Notes: a model not told the origin generated them from the letters alone. Numbered from the stretch's first letter, positions 34,573 to 44,648 are shown. The stretch is 64,000 nucleotides of DNA from Stenotrophomonas sp. 24(2023) (GCF_030913365.1 NZ_CP133160.1:3262001-3326000), one strand, 5' to 3'. Numbers and translations: made by a program.

Positions 34573-35028
34573 ATGCAGAGCTATTACTGGGTGAAGACCT
34601 TCCACATCGTGTTCGTGGTCGCGTGGATGGCGACGGTGTTCTACCTGCCGCGCATCCTGGTGAACCTGGCCGAAGCCGCCGGCCAGCCGGCGGTGGTCGA
34701 GCGCCTGCAGCTGATGGGGCTGCGCCTGTACCGCTTCGGTCATTCCATGTTCGGCCTGGCGGTGCTGCTGGGCCTGGTGCTGTGGCTGGGTTACAGGGTC
34801 ATCCCCGATTTCCCGACCATGGTCGCGCCCGGCGGCGCTGGCTGGCTGCACGCCAAGCTGGGGCTGGTGGTGGTGCTGCTGGCGTACTTCATCTGGATCG
34901 GGCGCCTGCTGAAGGGTGTGGGCAAGGGCAGGGCGCTGCCGTCGTCGCGCGCGCTGCGCTGGATCAACGAGATCCCGCTGCTGGCCTTCATTCCGATCGT
35001 GTGGCTGGTGCTGGCCAAGCCGTTCTGA
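34573..35028 (+). CDS. HemJ/CopD-like membrane protein, possible protoporphyrinogen oxidase
   Basis: A 151-aa integral membrane protein with four helices (about 5-25, 58-78, 90-110 and 128-148). The start WVKTFHIVFVVAWMATVFYL and the following LPRILV match the HemJ (UPF0093) signature, where the first-helix His binds heme; RLYRFGH and LHAKLGLVVVL carry the other conserved His and Lys. HemJ oxidises protoporphyrinogen IX in bacteria that lack HemG and HemY, and Xanthomonadaceae are thought to use it. Annotation pipelines may label it CopD family. It stands alone before a repeat-rich gap. Confidence 0.72.
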   Translation: MQSYYWVKTFHIVFVVAWMATVFYLPRILVNLAEAAGQPAVVERLQLMGLRLYRFGHSMFGLAVLLGLVLWLGYRVIPDFPTMVAPGGAGWLHAKLGLVVVLLAYFIWIGRLLKGVGKGRALPSSRALRWINEIPLLAFIPIVWLVLAKPF

Positions 35029-35040
35029 CAGTCTGTTATC

Positions 35041-35117
35041 CGTAGAGCCATGCTTGGCTCTACGGGGTCGCGTGATTCTTCGCCAAAGCAAAGGCATCCA
35101 CGCATGCGTGGATCTAC
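35041..35117. repeat. Two SMAG-like palindromes of different type
   Basis: 35041-35064 has a 10-bp stem, CGTAGAGCCA / TGGCTCTACG, with a TGCT loop. 35096-35117 is an inverted ATCCACGCATGCGTGGAT unit ending CTAC. They directly precede copy B of the long dispersed repeat. Confidence 0.75.
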
Positions 35118-35146
35118 TGGGTGCAGCTATGGCTTTTGATGTTCAG

Positions 35147-35329
35147 GTCCGCCATGAGCGAGCCGAGCATCGCAGGTGAAACAGGGGCGAAGAGGCGCCG
35201 ATGTCTGAGCGCAGCGAGTTCGGCGCCGTCCCCTGATTCACCGAGAAGCGCAGGGAACCGGTGCATAGCACCGGCTCGCGTTCGGCGGCGTGTTCTTTGG
35301 TTGCTTTCTTGCACGAGCAAGAAAGTAAC
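35147..35329 (+). repeat. Dispersed structured repeat, copy B
   Basis: Homologue of the element at 29625-29815, in the same orientation and again between convergent genes (the HemJ-like gene and accA). Hairpins: 35194-35201 with 35220-35227; 35258-35264 with 35268-35274 (ATA loop); 35304-35312 with 35317-35325 (ACGA loop). Stem two differs from copy A at one pair, C-G replaced by T-A, on both sides. Stem one differs on both sides too. The element ends about 11 bp before the accA stop codon. Confidence 0.8.
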
Positions 35330-35340
35330 GAGCCGATGAA

Positions 35341-36300
35341 TCAGGCGGCTTCGTACGTGCCGTAGCTGCGCAGGCGCGCGTAGCGCTGTTCCAGCAGCTG
35401 CTCGGTGGAAAGCTTTTCCAGCGCATCCAGTTCGTTCAGCAGCACGGCTTTCAGGCGCTTGGCCATCTGCGTCGGGTTGCGGTGGGCGCCGCCGGTGGGT
35501 TCACGCACGACCTTGTCCACCAAGCCCAGGCTCTTCAGGCGCGGCGCGGTCAGGCCGAGCTGTTCGGCGGCGTCCTTGGCCTTGCCGGCATCCTTCCACA
35601 GGATCGAGGCGCAGCCTTCCGGGGTGATGGTCGAATAGACGGCATATTCCAGCATGACGGTGCGGTCGCCCACGCCCAGCGCCAGTGCGCCGCCGGAACC
35701 GCCTTCACCGATCACGGTACAGATCACCGGCACCTTCAGCTCGGCCATTTCGATCAGGTTGCGCGCGATCGCCTCGGACTGGCCGCGCGATTCGGCGTCG
35801 ATGCCCGGCCAGGCGCCGGCGGTGTCGATCAGGGTCAGCACCGGCAGGCCGAAACGTTCGGCCATCTTCATCAGGCGCAGGGCCTTGCGGTAGCCCTCCG
35901 GCTTGGGCATGCCGAAATTGCGCTTGATCTTTTCCTTGGTGTCGCGCCCCTTCTGGTGGCCGATCACCATCACCGCGCGGCCGTTGATGCGGGCCAGGCC
36001 GCCCATGATGGCCTTGTCGTCGGCGAAGGCGCGGTCGCCGGCCAGTTCCTGGAACTCATCGCAGATGATGCGGATGTAGTCGGCGGTGTACGGGCGGGAC
36101 GGGTGGCGGGCCAGCTGCAGCACCTGCCAGGAGCTGAGGTTGCGGAAGATCTGTGCGGTACGCAGGCGCAGCTTGTCCTGCAGCGCATGCACTTCCGCCT
36201 CGACATTGACCGCCGGGCCAGCACTGGCGCTGCGCAGTTCCTGGATCTTGGCTTCCAGGTCGGCGATGGGTTGCTCGAAGTCGAGGTAGTTCGGATTCAT
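35341..36300 (-). CDS. accA: Acetyl-CoA carboxylase carboxyltransferase subunit alpha
   Basis: A 319-aa subunit of the carboxyltransferase that, with AccD, makes malonyl-CoA for fatty acid synthesis. Length equals E. coli AccA. Signatures: [18 protein letters not shown] near the start, [20 protein letters not shown] (about 110-129), [14 protein letters not shown] and [18 protein letters not shown] at 36300 starts MNPNYLDF. It follows dnaE in the same direction, as in E. coli, 105 bp downstream. Confidence 0.97.
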   Translation of the reverse strand: MNPNYLDFEQPIADLEAKIQELRSASAGPAVNVEAEVHALQDKLRLRTAQIFRNLSSWQVLQLARHPSRPYTADYIRIICDEFQELAGDRAFADDKAIMGGLARINGRAVMVIGHQKGRDTKEKIKRNFGMPKPEGYRKALRLMKMAERFGLPVLTLIDTAGAWPGIDAESRGQSEAIARNLIEMAELKVPVICTVIGEGGSGGALALGVGDRTVMLEYAVYSTITPEGCASILWKDAGKAKDAAEQLGLTAPRLKSLGLVDKVVREPTGGAHRNPTQMAKRLKAVLLNELDALEKLSTEQLLEQRYARLRSYGTYEAA

Positions 36301-36405
36301 CGGAAGCCGTCGTGCTAAAGAAGGGGGGAAGTGTAGCCCAACGCAGGCAGATCCCCCGTACGCCCCTGTCTGGAGGCGCACGGCGGTACCCGGCCGGGTG
36401 GGGCC

Positions 36406-39400
36406 TCAGCTGGCCCAGGGCGGGCTGTAGCGGACCTTGAGGGTGCGTACGGCCGGGTCGGCGCGCAGGGCTTCCATCAGCCGTGAATCCACGCGCACGG
36501 CGCTGTCGCCGGATACATCCAGCATGCCGGCCACGCCGCCGGCGCTGCCCTGCAGCAGCAGGTCCAGGCGCAGCGGGGTCCGGCCCGGGCGATGGCGGTC
36601 GAGCAGGGCGTTGATGCGCTCCCACACGGGCCGCTCGCGGCGCAGGTCCAGGCGCAGCGACAGGCGCGTGGCGTAGTTGGCGCAGACCTCGTCGAAATCC
36701 CAGCACTGGCGGATGCGCAGCGCGTAGCCGCCGTTGAACTCGTCCTCGCGCAGGCCGCCCTTGACCACCAGGATGCGGTCCTTGGTCATCAGGTGGCCGA
36801 ATTCGGCCATGGCGTCGGAGAAGGCGCTGCATTCCACGCGGCCACGGCCATCCTCGAGCTGGATGAAGATCTGGCTTTCCCCCTTGCGGCGCACCCCGAC
36901 CACCTGGCCGGCCAGCACGGTCTGCACTTCCGGGCGCCAGCGCTTCTCGCCGCCGCCGCCGCTGTTGCTGTTGGCACTCCAGATCCTTTCCACCGCCCCC
37001 AGGTCGTTGCCGACCAGGTCGCGCACGTCATCGCGGTAGGGGTCGAAGGGATGGCCGCTGAGGTAGAAGCCCAGCGTGTCACGCTCGCCGCCCAGGCGCT
37101 GCAGCAGCGGCCATTCCTCGGCTTCGGGCAGGTCCAGCTGGATCGACACCGTGCTCGGGTCCGGGCCGCCGAACAGCGAGTTCTGGCCGGAGGCCCGCTC
37201 GCGCGCCATCTGGTCGGTGGCCTTGATCACTTCCGGCAGCTGCAGCATCAGCGAGGCGCGGTTGCGCCCCAGCTCGTCCAGCGCGCCGCAGTTGATCATC
37301 GCTTCCAGCGTGCGCCGGTTGAGCTTGGCCGAGCCGACGCGGGTGCAGAAATCCAGCAGGTCGGTGTAGTTGCCGGCCTTCAGGCGCTCGTCCACCACCG
37401 CTTCGCAGGCGCCCTGGCCGACGCCCTTGATCGCGCCCAGGCCGTACTGGATGGTGTCCGGCGTGACCGCTTCGAACATGAAGGCGGACTGGTTCACCTT
37501 CGGCGGCAGCACGGTCAGGCCGAGGTTGCGCACCTCGTCCAGGAAGCCGACCACCTTTTCGGTGTTGTCCAGGTCCGAGGACAGCGTGGCGGCCATGAAT
37601 TCGGCCGGGTAATGGCGCTTGAGCCAGGCGGTCTGGTAACTGACCAGCGCGTAGGCCGCAGCGTGCGATTTGTTGAAACCGTAGCCGGCGAACTTCTCCA
37701 TCAGGTCGAAGATCTCGTCGGCCTTGGGGCCGTCGACGCCGCCCTTGGCCGCACCTTCGCGGAAGATCTCGCGGTGCTTGGCCATTTCCGCCGGCACCTT
37801 CTTGCCCATCGCACGGCGCAGCAGGTCGGCGCCGCCCAGCGAATAGCCGCCGACGATCTGCGCCATCTGCATCACCTGCTCCTGGTACACCATGATGCCG
37901 TAGGTGTCCTTGAGGATGGCTTCGGTGCGCGGATCGGGGTAGATGATCTCTTCCTGCCCGTGCTTGCGCGCGTTGAAGGAGGGAATCAGGTCCATCGGGC
38001 CGGGCCGGTACAGCGACACCAGCGCGATCAGGTCTTCGAACCGGTCCGGGCGCGCGTCCTTCAGCAGGCGGCGCATGCCCGAGGATTCGAACTGGAACAC
38101 CGCGCCGGTGTTGCCGTTGGCGAAGATGTCCTTGTAGGTCGGTGCGTCGTCCAGCGGGATCTGCGCGATGTCCACCGGCGGAATGCCGGCGCGCTCGTGG
38201 CGCTTGTTGATCGCCTTGACCGCCCAGTCGATGATGGTCAGCGTGCGCAGGCCGAGGAAGTCGAACTTCACCAGGCCCACTTCTTCCACGTCGTTCTTGT
38301 CGAACTGGGTGACCGGGTTCTTGCCGCGGCCGTCCTCATCGTGTTCGGCGAACAGCGGGCAGAACTCGCTCAACGGCTCGGGGGCGATGACCACGCCGCC
38401 GGCGTGCTTGCCGGCGTTGCGGGTGAGGTCTTCCAGCTGCCGCGCCAGGTCGATCAGGTCGCGGACATCGTCCTCGCTCTGGTAGCGCTGGATCAGCTCG
38501 GGCGAGGCCATCTCGCTGTCCTTGCCTTCGCCCATCGCATCCTTCAGCGAAATGCCGAGGATGTTGGGGATCAGCTTGGCCACGCCGTCGACCAGGCCGT
38601 ACGGGAAGCCCAGCACGCGGCCGGAATCGCGCACCACCGCCTTGGCCGCCATGGTGCCGTAGGTGATGATCTGGCTGACCCGCTCGCGGCCGTACTTGCG
38701 TGCCACGTAGTCGATGACTTCGTCGCGCCGGTCCATGCAGAAGTCGATGTCGAAGTCGGGCATCGACACGCGTTCGGGGTTGAGGAACCGCTCGAACAGC
38801 AGGTTGTAGGGCAGCGGGTCCAGGTCGGTGATCTGCAGCGCCCAGGCCACCAGCGAGCCGGCACCGGAACCGCGGCCTGGGCCGATCGGAATGCCCTGCG
38901 CCTTGCCCCACTGGATGAAGTCGGCCACGATCAGGAAGTAGCCGGGGAAGCCCATCTTGATGATGGTGTCCAGCTCGAATTCCAGGCGGTCGCTGTAATC
39001 CTGCGCGGTCATGCCCGCGGCGATCGGGTTCTTCTCCAGGCGCGCGGCCAGGCCCTTGCGCGATTCGCTGCGGATCCAGCTGTCCAGCGTTTCATCGTCC
39101 GGCACCGGGTAGTCGGGCAGGAAGTAGGTGCCCAGGCGCATCTCGATGTTGCAGCGCTCGGCCAGCGCCAGCGTGTTGTCGATCGCATCGGGGATGTCGG
39201 CGAACAGCGCGCACATCTCCTCGGCCGATTTCAGGTATTGCTGGTCGCTGTAGTCACGCGGGCGCTTGGGGTCGTCCAGCACGCGGCCAGAGGCGATGCA
39301 TACGCGCGCCTCGTGCGCGCTGAAGTCCGACGGCGACAGGAAGCGCACGTCGTTGCTGGCGATCACCGGCAGGCCGCGCTGGCCGGCGGCCATCAGCGCG

Positions 39401-39987
39401 AACTGGTTGAAGGTTTCCTCGCCCTCACGGCCGGTGCGGGTCAGTTCCAGGTGCAGGCCATCGCCGAACACGCGCTGCCAGTCGGCCAGCTGCTGCTCGG
39501 CCAGCTCGTGCTTGCCGTCCAGCGCCAGGCGCCCGGCCAGGCTCTCGCGGCCGGCCAGGGCGAACAGGTTCGCGTTGCTGGCCTTGAGCCAGTCCGGGTG
39601 CACGGCCACGCCGCCTTCGGCGCGGTGGCCTTCCATCCAGGCGCGGGTGAGCAGGCGCGACAGGCTCAGGTAGCCTTCGCGGTCACGGCACAGCAGGGTC
39701 ATGCGCCAGGGGTCCTGGCCTTCCTCGGCGATCAGCACGTCGGCGCCGGCGATGGGCTTGATGCCCACGCCTTCGGCGGCCTTGTAGAACTTCACCAGCG
39801 CGAACAGGTTGTTCAGGTCGGTGACGGCCAGCGCCGGCAGGCCCAGCTCGACCGAACGCGACAGCAGGTTGGCCTGCTTGGCCTTCTTCGGGTCCGCCTG
39901 GTCCGGTTTGGCCGGCACGCGGATGGTCGAGTCCGCCAGCGAGAACTCGGTGTGGACGTGGAGATGTACGAAGCGGGAAGTGGACAT
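36406..39987 (-). CDS. dnaE: DNA polymerase III alpha subunit
   Basis: The 1193-aa replicative polymerase subunit. The N-terminal PHP domain begins HLHVHTEFSLADS (about 8-20). The palm carries two catalytic aspartates in PDFDIDFCMDRRDEVIDY (about 405-422). GPGRGSGAGSLVAW lies just before it, and KSHAAAYALVSYQTAWLKRH is the helix region beyond. Tandem HhH and an OB-fold (about 985-1070; VLAGQVVGVRRKGE) complete the usual order. Length is close to E. coli (1160), with a small insertion early on (PAKPDQADPKKAKQ). Upstream, 206 bp separate it from rnhB, so it probably has its own promoter. Confidence 0.98.
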   Translation of the reverse strand: MSTSRFVHLHVHTEFSLADSTIRVPAKPDQADPKKAKQANLLSRSVELGLPALAVTDLNNLFALVKFYKAAEGVGIKPIAGADVLIAEEGQDPWRMTLLCRDREGYLSLSRLLTRAWMEGHRAEGGVAVHPDWLKASNANLFALAGRESLAGRLALDGKHELAEQQLADWQRVFGDGLHLELTRTGREGEETFNQFALMAAGQRGLPVIASNDVRFLSPSDFSAHEARVCIASGRVLDDPKRPRDYSDQQYLKSAEEMCALFADIPDAIDNTLALAERCNIEMRLGTYFLPDYPVPDDETLDSWIRSESRKGLAARLEKNPIAAGMTAQDYSDRLEFELDTIIKMGFPGYFLIVADFIQWGKAQGIPIGPGRGSGAGSLVAWALQITDLDPLPYNLLFERFLNPERVSMPDFDIDFCMDRRDEVIDYVARKYGRERVSQIITYGTMAAKAVVRDSGRVLGFPYGLVDGVAKLIPNILGISLKDAMGEGKDSEMASPELIQRYQSEDDVRDLIDLARQLEDLTRNAGKHAGGVVIAPEPLSEFCPLFAEHDEDGRGKNPVTQFDKNDVEEVGLVKFDFLGLRTLTIIDWAVKAINKRHERAGIPPVDIAQIPLDDAPTYKDIFANGNTGAVFQFESSGMRRLLKDARPDRFEDLIALVSLYRPGPMDLIPSFNARKHGQEEIIYPDPRTEAILKDTYGIMVYQEQVMQMAQIVGGYSLGGADLLRRAMGKKVPAEMAKHREIFREGAAKGGVDGPKADEIFDLMEKFAGYGFNKSHAAAYALVSYQTAWLKRHYPAEFMAATLSSDLDNTEKVVGFLDEVRNLGLTVLPPKVNQSAFMFEAVTPDTIQYGLGAIKGVGQGACEAVVDERLKAGNYTDLLDFCTRVGSAKLNRRTLEAMINCGALDELGRNRASLMLQLPEVIKATDQMARERASGQNSLFGGPDPSTVSIQLDLPEAEEWPLLQRLGGERDTLGFYLSGHPFDPYRDDVRDLVGNDLGAVERIWSANSNSGGGGEKRWRPEVQTVLAGQVVGVRRKGESQIFIQLEDGRGRVECSAFSDAMAEFGHLMTKDRILVVKGGLREDEFNGGYALRIRQCWDFDEVCANYATRLSLRLDLRRERPVWERINALLDRHRPGRTPLRLDLLLQGSAGGVAGMLDVSGDSAVRVDSRLMEALRADPAVRTLKVRYSPPWAS

Positions 39988-40193
39988 GCCGGACCAGGTT
40001 GGAGCGCAGGGGCCCCGGGTGCGGACGCGGGATTCGTCGCCGGGGTCACGGAGCGCTGGAGTGCCCGGTCAGGGTAGCGAGGGGCGGGGGATGCGACAAG
40101 GACTTGACGGTACGCCGGTTTCACGAATCCCGCCGGGCCTGGCCTGGCGCTACCGGTGCGTGGGCGCGGCGCGGCGTCATGCCCGGCGGCGGT

Positions 40194-40838
40194 TCAGCCG
40201 ACGGTTGCCAGGCAGTCACGAACCGGGGCGAAGCTGCGCCGGTGTTCGGGGCAGGGGCCGTGCTGGCGCAGCGCAGCCAGGTGGGCCGGGGTGCCATAGC
40301 CCTTGTGCCGGTCGAAACCGTATTCGGGATGGCGGGCGTGCACCTGGTCCATGTAGCGATCGCGGCTGACCTTGGCCAGGATCGAGGCGGCCATGATCGC
40401 GCGGTCGATGCCATCACCGCCGACCAGGGCCTGCCCCGGCAGCACCAGCCCCTTGGGCACCACGTTGCCGTCGATGCGGGCCAGCTGGGCGGCGTGGGCG
40501 ACGGCGGCCACCACCTCGCGCATGCCCTGCAGGGTGGCCTGGTAGATGTTCAGGCGGTCGATGGTCGATGCATCGATGAGCACGACATGCCAGGCCAGCG
40601 CCCGTTCCTGGATGCGGTCGTACAGCTGTTCACGGCGTGCGGCGGTGAGCTGCTTGGAGTCATCCAGCCCGTTGATGCGTGGCTTGTCCGGATCGAATAC
40701 CACGGCGGCCACCGCGACCGGGCCGGCCAGCGGGCCGCGGCCGGCCTCATCCACGCCCGCCACCCGGTCGGGCACCGGTGGCGGGGGACAGCTGTCGAAC
40801 AGGGCCAGGCTGGCGGCGGCAGCCGCGCGCCGGCTCAC
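40194..40838 (-). CDS. rnhB: Ribonuclease HII
   Basis: A 214-aa RNase HII that cleaves the RNA strand of RNA-DNA hybrids, including single ribonucleotides in DNA. The catalytic acidic residues sit in [16 protein letters not shown] (DE), LDDSKQL and the later [11 protein letters not shown]. The start is GTG at 40838, overlapping the lpxB stop (GTGA), so it is translationally coupled. An upstream in-frame start would run deep into lpxB. It ends the lpxD-fabZ-lpxA-lpxB-rnhB block, in the same order as in E. coli. Confidence 0.95.
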   Translation of the reverse strand: MSRRAAAAASLALFDSCPPPPVPDRVAGVDEAGRGPLAGPVAVAAVVFDPDKPRINGLDDSKQLTAARREQLYDRIQERALAWHVVLIDASTIDRLNIYQATLQGMREVVAAVAHAAQLARIDGNVVPKGLVLPGQALVGGDGIDRAIMAASILAKVSRDRYMDQVHARHPEYGFDRHKGYGTPAHLAALRQHGPCPEHRRSFAPVRDCLATVG

Positions 40839-42106
40839 GCCGTCTCCGGCGGCAGCGTGCGCAGCAGCAGGTCGGCCACGGCATCGGCGGCCCGTGCCGA
40901 GGCATTGCGGCGCAGGCGCTCGTGCAGCATCACGTAGGTGGCCTGGATGCCGGTCATGCGCTGCGGGTGGTCGAACCACTGCAGGATGGCGGCTGCCAGC
41001 TTGTCCGGGGTGCAGTCGTGCTGCATCAGTTCCGGTGCCAGGTCGGCGCTGGCCAGGATGTTGGGCAGCGCGAAGCGGGTGACCTTGATCAGGCCCAGTG
41101 CCTTGACCAGCCGGTAGGTCAGTTCGGCCACGCGGTAGCCGACCACCATCGGGCGCTTCACCAGCATGGTTTCCAGCGTGGCGGTGCCGGAGGCCAGCAC
41201 CACCACGTCGGCGGCGATCATCGCCGTGCGGGCCTGGCCATCGAGCACATGCGAATAGGCGACCGGCAACGCCGAGCGCGACAGTTGTTCATCGATCAGG
41301 CGGCGGCAGGCCGGATTGGCTGCCGGCACCACCACATGCAGCCCGGGAATGCGCTCGGAGACCTGCCAGGCGGCCTCGAAGAAGGCTTCGCCAAGCTTGG
41401 AGATCTCGCCCAGCCGACTGCCCGGCAACACCGCCAGTACCTTGGCGTTGGACGGCAGGCCAAGCGCGGCACGGGCCTGCTCGCGGTCGCTTTCCAGCGG
41501 GATGTCATCGGCCATCGGGTGGCCGACGAAGCGCGCGTCCACGCCATGCCGGGCGTAGATCGGTGGTTCCATCGGGAACAGGCACAGCACCAGGTCGGCG
41601 CTGGCACCGATCTTTTCCGCACGCTTCTCGCGCCAGGCCCAGACCGAGGGGCTGACGTAGTGCACGGTGCGGATGCCGCGCTGCTTGAGCCAGCGCTCGA
41701 TGCCCAGGTTGAAGTCGGGCGCGTCGATGCCGATGAACACATCCGGCTGCCAGTCCAGCGCGCGCTGGCGGAACGCCGAGCGCAGCTTGAGCAGGCGCGG
41801 CAGGTGGCGCAGCACTTCGGTCAGGCCCATCACCGCCAGTTCGCTGGCGTCGTGCCAGGTCTGGCAGCCGGCGTTGCGCATCTGGTCGCCGCCGATGCCG
41901 GCGAACTCGGCATTGGGGAAGCGGGCCTTCAGTTCGCGGATCAGGCCGGCACCGAGCAGGTCGCCGGAGGCTTCGCCGGCGACCAGGGCAATGCGCAGGG
42001 GCCGTTCACTGCTGACCCGGGGCTGCAGTGCACCGGCGCTGGCGGCAAAGGCGGCCAGCGGGATCACCTCGGCACTTGCCGGCGCCTGGCCCGAACCCTG
42101 GTTCAT
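40835..42106 (-). CDS. lpxB: Lipid-A-disaccharide synthase
   Basis: A 423-aa GT19 glycosyltransferase that joins UDP-diacylglucosamine and lipid X into the lipid A disaccharide at the inner membrane. Conserved features are [13 protein letters not shown] (about 44-56), SVWAWRE and PGSRLGEI, and the nucleotide-binding region GTATLETML. Compared with the family (about 380 aa), the N-terminus has roughly 35 extra residues of low complexity. The ATG is nevertheless fixed by overlap with the lpxA stop (ATGA). An internal start near residue 36 cannot be excluded. Confidence 0.96.
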   Translation of the reverse strand: MNQGSGQAPASAEVIPLAAFAASAGALQPRVSSERPLRIALVAGEASGDLLGAGLIRELKARFPNAEFAGIGGDQMRNAGCQTWHDASELAVMGLTEVLRHLPRLLKLRSAFRQRALDWQPDVFIGIDAPDFNLGIERWLKQRGIRTVHYVSPSVWAWREKRAEKIGASADLVLCLFPMEPPIYARHGVDARFVGHPMADDIPLESDREQARAALGLPSNAKVLAVLPGSRLGEISKLGEAFFEAAWQVSERIPGLHVVVPAANPACRRLIDEQLSRSALPVAYSHVLDGQARTAMIAADVVVLASGTATLETMLVKRPMVVGYRVAELTYRLVKALGLIKVTRFALPNILASADLAPELMQHDCTPDKLAAAILQWFDHPQRMTGIQATYVMLHERLRRNASARAADAVADLLLRTLPPETA

Positions 42107-42894
42107 CGCAGCAGGGGCCGCTCGGCGTGGTCGATGAAGTCCAGCATGGCCTTCACGTCATCACTGTCACGGGCCTGCTCGGCCAGCTGCTGCTTGGCAT
42201 CGGCCAGCGGCAGGCCCGCCACGTACAGGGTGCGGTAGGCGCGCTTGATGGCGGTGATGCGTTCGGCATCGAAGCCACGGCGCTTGAGGCCTTCGCTGTT
42301 GATGCCGCGCGGACGGCCCAGCGAATCGGTGCCGACCATGGTGAACGGCGGTACATCGCCATTGGTCAGCGCGCCCATGCCCAAGAAGGCATGCGCACCG
42401 ATGCGGCAGAACTGGTGGGCGCCGGCGAAGCCGCTGATGATCACGTAGTCGCCCACGGTCACATGGCCGGCCAGCGTGGTGTTGTTGGAAAACACGCAGT
42501 GGTGGCCGACATGGCAGTCGTGCGCCACGTGGGTGTAGGCCAGCATCCAGTTGTCATCGCCGACGGTGGTGATGCCGCCGCCGCCGCCGGTGCCGCGGTT
42601 GATGGTGACGAATTCGCGGATCACGTTGCGGTCGCCGATCACCAGCTCGGTGCGTTCGCCGGCGAACTTCTTGTCCTGCGGTTCGCCACCGATGGCGGCG
42701 TGGCCGATGAAGCGGTTGTCACGGCCGATCTTCGTCGGCCCATGGATGCTGCAGTGCGGGCCGATTACCGTGCCGGCACCGATTTCGACATCGGCACCGA
42801 TCAGGGTGAAGGCGCCCACCTGCACATCGTCGGCCAGCCGTGCGGACGGGTCGATGACCGCGGTGGGATGGATGCGTGGTGCGTTGTCAGTCAT
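42103..42894 (-). CDS. lpxA: UDP-N-acetylglucosamine acyltransferase
   Basis: A 263-aa first enzyme of lipid A synthesis, which transfers a hydroxyacyl chain from ACP to UDP-GlcNAc at O3. Left-handed beta-helix hexapeptides ([19 protein letters not shown]) fill the N-terminal two thirds. The catalytic His lies in [15 protein letters not shown]. The C-terminal helices ([15 protein letters not shown]) are standard. Overlaps lpxB by four bases; fabZ lies 18 bp upstream. Confidence 0.97.
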   Translation of the reverse strand: MTDNAPRIHPTAVIDPSARLADDVQVGAFTLIGADVEIGAGTVIGPHCSIHGPTKIGRDNRFIGHAAIGGEPQDKKFAGERTELVIGDRNVIREFVTINRGTGGGGGITTVGDDNWMLAYTHVAHDCHVGHHCVFSNNTTLAGHVTVGDYVIISGFAGAHQFCRIGAHAFLGMGALTNGDVPPFTMVGTDSLGRPRGINSEGLKRRGFDAERITAIKRAYRTLYVAGLPLADAKQQLAEQARDSDDVKAMLDFIDHAERPLLR

Positions 42895-42912
42895 TCCTGC
42901 CTCCCTGGTAAC

Positions 42913-43371
42913 TCAGCCCTTGGCGCCTGCGCACATGACCTCGGCCGAGGCCACGACCTCGCCGTTGACCTTGGCTTCGCCGTAGTACCAGCCCATGTTG
43001 CGGATCAGGCGTTTCATCTGCACGTCCAGCATCAGCACATCGCCGGGGACGACCTGCTTGTTGAAGCGGGCGTTTTCGACCTTGACCATGTAGAACAGCT
43101 TGGACTGCGCGTCACGGCCGAGCGAGAGCTGGGTCATCACGCCACCGGCCTGGGCCAGGGCTTCGATGATCAGCACGCCGGGCATGATCGGGCGGCCCGG
43201 GAAGTGGCCCTGGAAGAACGGTTCGTTGATGCTGACGTTCTTCTGGGCCAGGATGCGCTTGGCCTCGATGTCCAGCTCGAGCACCTTGTCCACCAGCAGG
43301 AACGGGTAGCGGTGGGGGATCAGCTCCTGGATCTGCAGGACATCGATGGGGAGCTGCAGCGTGTCGTTCAT
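42913..43371 (-). CDS. fabZ: 3-hydroxyacyl-[ACP] dehydratase FabZ
   Basis: A 152-aa hot-dog-fold dehydratase of the fatty acid elongation cycle. Catalytic residues: His in [16 protein letters not shown] (about 50-65) and Glu in [11 protein letters not shown] at 43371 overlaps the lpxD stop (ATGA); in-frame starts further up lie inside lpxD. Its place between lpxD and lpxA reflects the shared pool of hydroxymyristoyl-ACP. Confidence 0.97.
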   Translation of the reverse strand: MNDTLQLPIDVLQIQELIPHRYPFLLVDKVLELDIEAKRILAQKNVSINEPFFQGHFPGRPIMPGVLIIEALAQAGGVMTQLSLGRDAQSKLFYMVKVENARFNKQVVPGDVLMLDVQMKRLIRNMGWYYGEAKVNGEVVASAEVMCAGAKG

Positions 43372-44390
43372 TCTTTCTCCTTGCCAGCAGCCAGGACGCG
43401 ACGTGCGAGGACGTCCAGCTGCTTGAAGCGCGCGGCGTTCTTGCGCCACGTGCGGTTGTCGGTCAACGGGGTGCCGGAGGAGTACTCGCCCGGCTCATGG
43501 ATGGAATTGCGCACCACCGACTTGCCGGTGATGACGACCTTGTCGCAGATCTCGAGGTGGCCGACCACGCCGACGTGGCCGCCGAGCAGGCAGTAGCGGC
43601 CGATCTTGGCGCTGCCGGCGATGCCGGTGCAGCCGGCGATGGCCGAGTGCGCGCCGATCTGCACGTTGTGGGCGATCTGCACCAGGTTGTCCAGGCGCAC
43701 GTCTTCGTCCAGCACGGTGTCTTCCAGCGCGCCACGGTCGACGCAGGTGTTGGCGCCGATTTCGCAGTCATCGCCGATGCGCACGCCGCCCAGCTGGGGC
43801 ACCTTGATCCACTTGCCGGCATCCATGGCCAGGCCGAAGCCATCGGCGCCGAGCACGGCGCCGGGGTGCACGCGTACGCGCTTGCCCAGCTTCACGCGGG
43901 TGACCAGGGTGACGCGGGCGATCAGTTCGCAGCCGGTGTCCAGCGAGCAGTCCTCGCCGATGATGCTGCCGGCGCCGATGATGCAGTTCTCACCGACCAC
44001 GCTGCGCGCGCCGAGGGTGACGAACGGGCCGATGTGGGCGCTGGCGGCGACCTGGGCGCTGGGATCGATGACGGCGCTGGGGTGCACGCCCGGCGGCCGG
44101 GTCGGCGCGATGTCGAACAGCGCGGCGATCTTGGCGAAGGTGGTGTACGGGTCCTTGGCGATCAGCGCGCTGCCGGGCGCGGCTTCGGCGTCGTCCGCGC
44201 GCAGCACGACCAGCGAGGCCTGGCTGCCTGACAGCTGGGCGCGGTAGCGTGGGTTGGCAAGGAAGGTCAGCTGGCCGGGGCCGGCATGGGCGAGCGTGGC
44301 CACGCCGTGGATGGCCACGGACGGGTCGCCGTGGACCTGGAGGCCAAACTGCTCGGCAAGTTGCTGGGCGGTGTAGGTAGGAGTATTCAC
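43368..44390 (-). CDS. lpxD: UDP-3-O-(3-hydroxyacyl)glucosamine N-acyltransferase
   Basis: A 340-aa acyltransferase for the third lipid A step. The N-terminal uridine-binding domain (about 1-100) is followed by hexapeptide repeats ([20 protein letters not shown]). The catalytic-His region is [20 protein letters not shown] (about 232-251). The start is GTG at 44390, giving [16 protein letters not shown], the family's N-terminus. In E. coli, skp lies just upstream after bamA; here 363 bp of repeats and hairpins separate it from bamA, and lpxD probably has its own promoter. Confidence 0.96.
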   Translation of the reverse strand: MNTPTYTAQQLAEQFGLQVHGDPSVAIHGVATLAHAGPGQLTFLANPRYRAQLSGSQASLVVLRADDAEAAPGSALIAKDPYTTFAKIAALFDIAPTRPPGVHPSAVIDPSAQVAASAHIGPFVTLGARSVVGENCIIGAGSIIGEDCSLDTGCELIARVTLVTRVKLGKRVRVHPGAVLGADGFGLAMDAGKWIKVPQLGGVRIGDDCEIGANTCVDRGALEDTVLDEDVRLDNLVQIAHNVQIGAHSAIAGCTGIAGSAKIGRYCLLGGHVGVVGHLEICDKVVITGKSVVRNSIHEPGEYSSGTPLTDNRTWRKNAARFKQLDVLARRVLAAGKEKE

Positions 44391-44460
44391 GGCGGGAGTT
44401 TACCGTGTGACGACAGTCCGGTCATGCGGGTGGGCCTGAGGCGCCTGATTGTGACGAGGG

Positions 44461-44566
44461 GGCTGGGCGGGGCTGCCTGTGCAGGACACGCCGTAAACCC
44501 ATCCATGGGGGCTCGTCCACGGCATCCATGCCGTGGACGGTCCTGCACAGGCAGCCCCGCCCAGCC
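44461..44566. repeat. Large inverted repeat with two nested hairpins
   Basis: Two perfect 27-bp arms (44461-44487 and 44540-44566) enclose 52 bp. Inside are two further hairpins, each with a CC apex: CCCAT-CC-ATGGG (44498-44509), and a 12-bp stem (44514-44525 with 44528-44539, core GTCCACGGCAT). The whole can fold as a three-armed RNA or cruciform. It belongs to the 363-bp gap between lpxD and bamA (44391-44753), where no gene is seen. A related element may be scattered in Xanthomonadaceae genomes; I cannot check that here. Confidence 0.85.
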
Positions 44567-44601
44567 TCGACGGTTCCCCGCCTCCCCAGGCCACACCAAC
44601 G

Positions 44602-44624
44602 AAAACGCCGGGCGATGCCCGGCG
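44602..44624 (-). terminator. Rho-independent terminator of bamA
   Basis: Stem CGCCGGGC (44606-44613) with GCCCGGCG (44617-44624), loop GAT, then TTTT on the minus strand (AAAA at 44602-44605). It lies 130 bp after the bamA stop, past several other hairpins. Confidence 0.8.
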
Positions 44625-44648
44625 CTTCGATACCCGTCTGGTGGAGAG

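Noticed and set aside
35121..35339. A small open frame inside the dispersed repeat, copy B
   Set aside because: The matching frame in copy A falls out of register at the third hairpin, while the hairpins are preserved by compensating changes. It is more likely a by-product of a non-coding element.
36592..40077. A very long open frame (over 1100 codons) on the strand opposite dnaE
   Set aside because: High third-position GC opens antisense frames; the minus strand clearly encodes DnaE with all its motifs, and the antisense protein has no recognisable domain.
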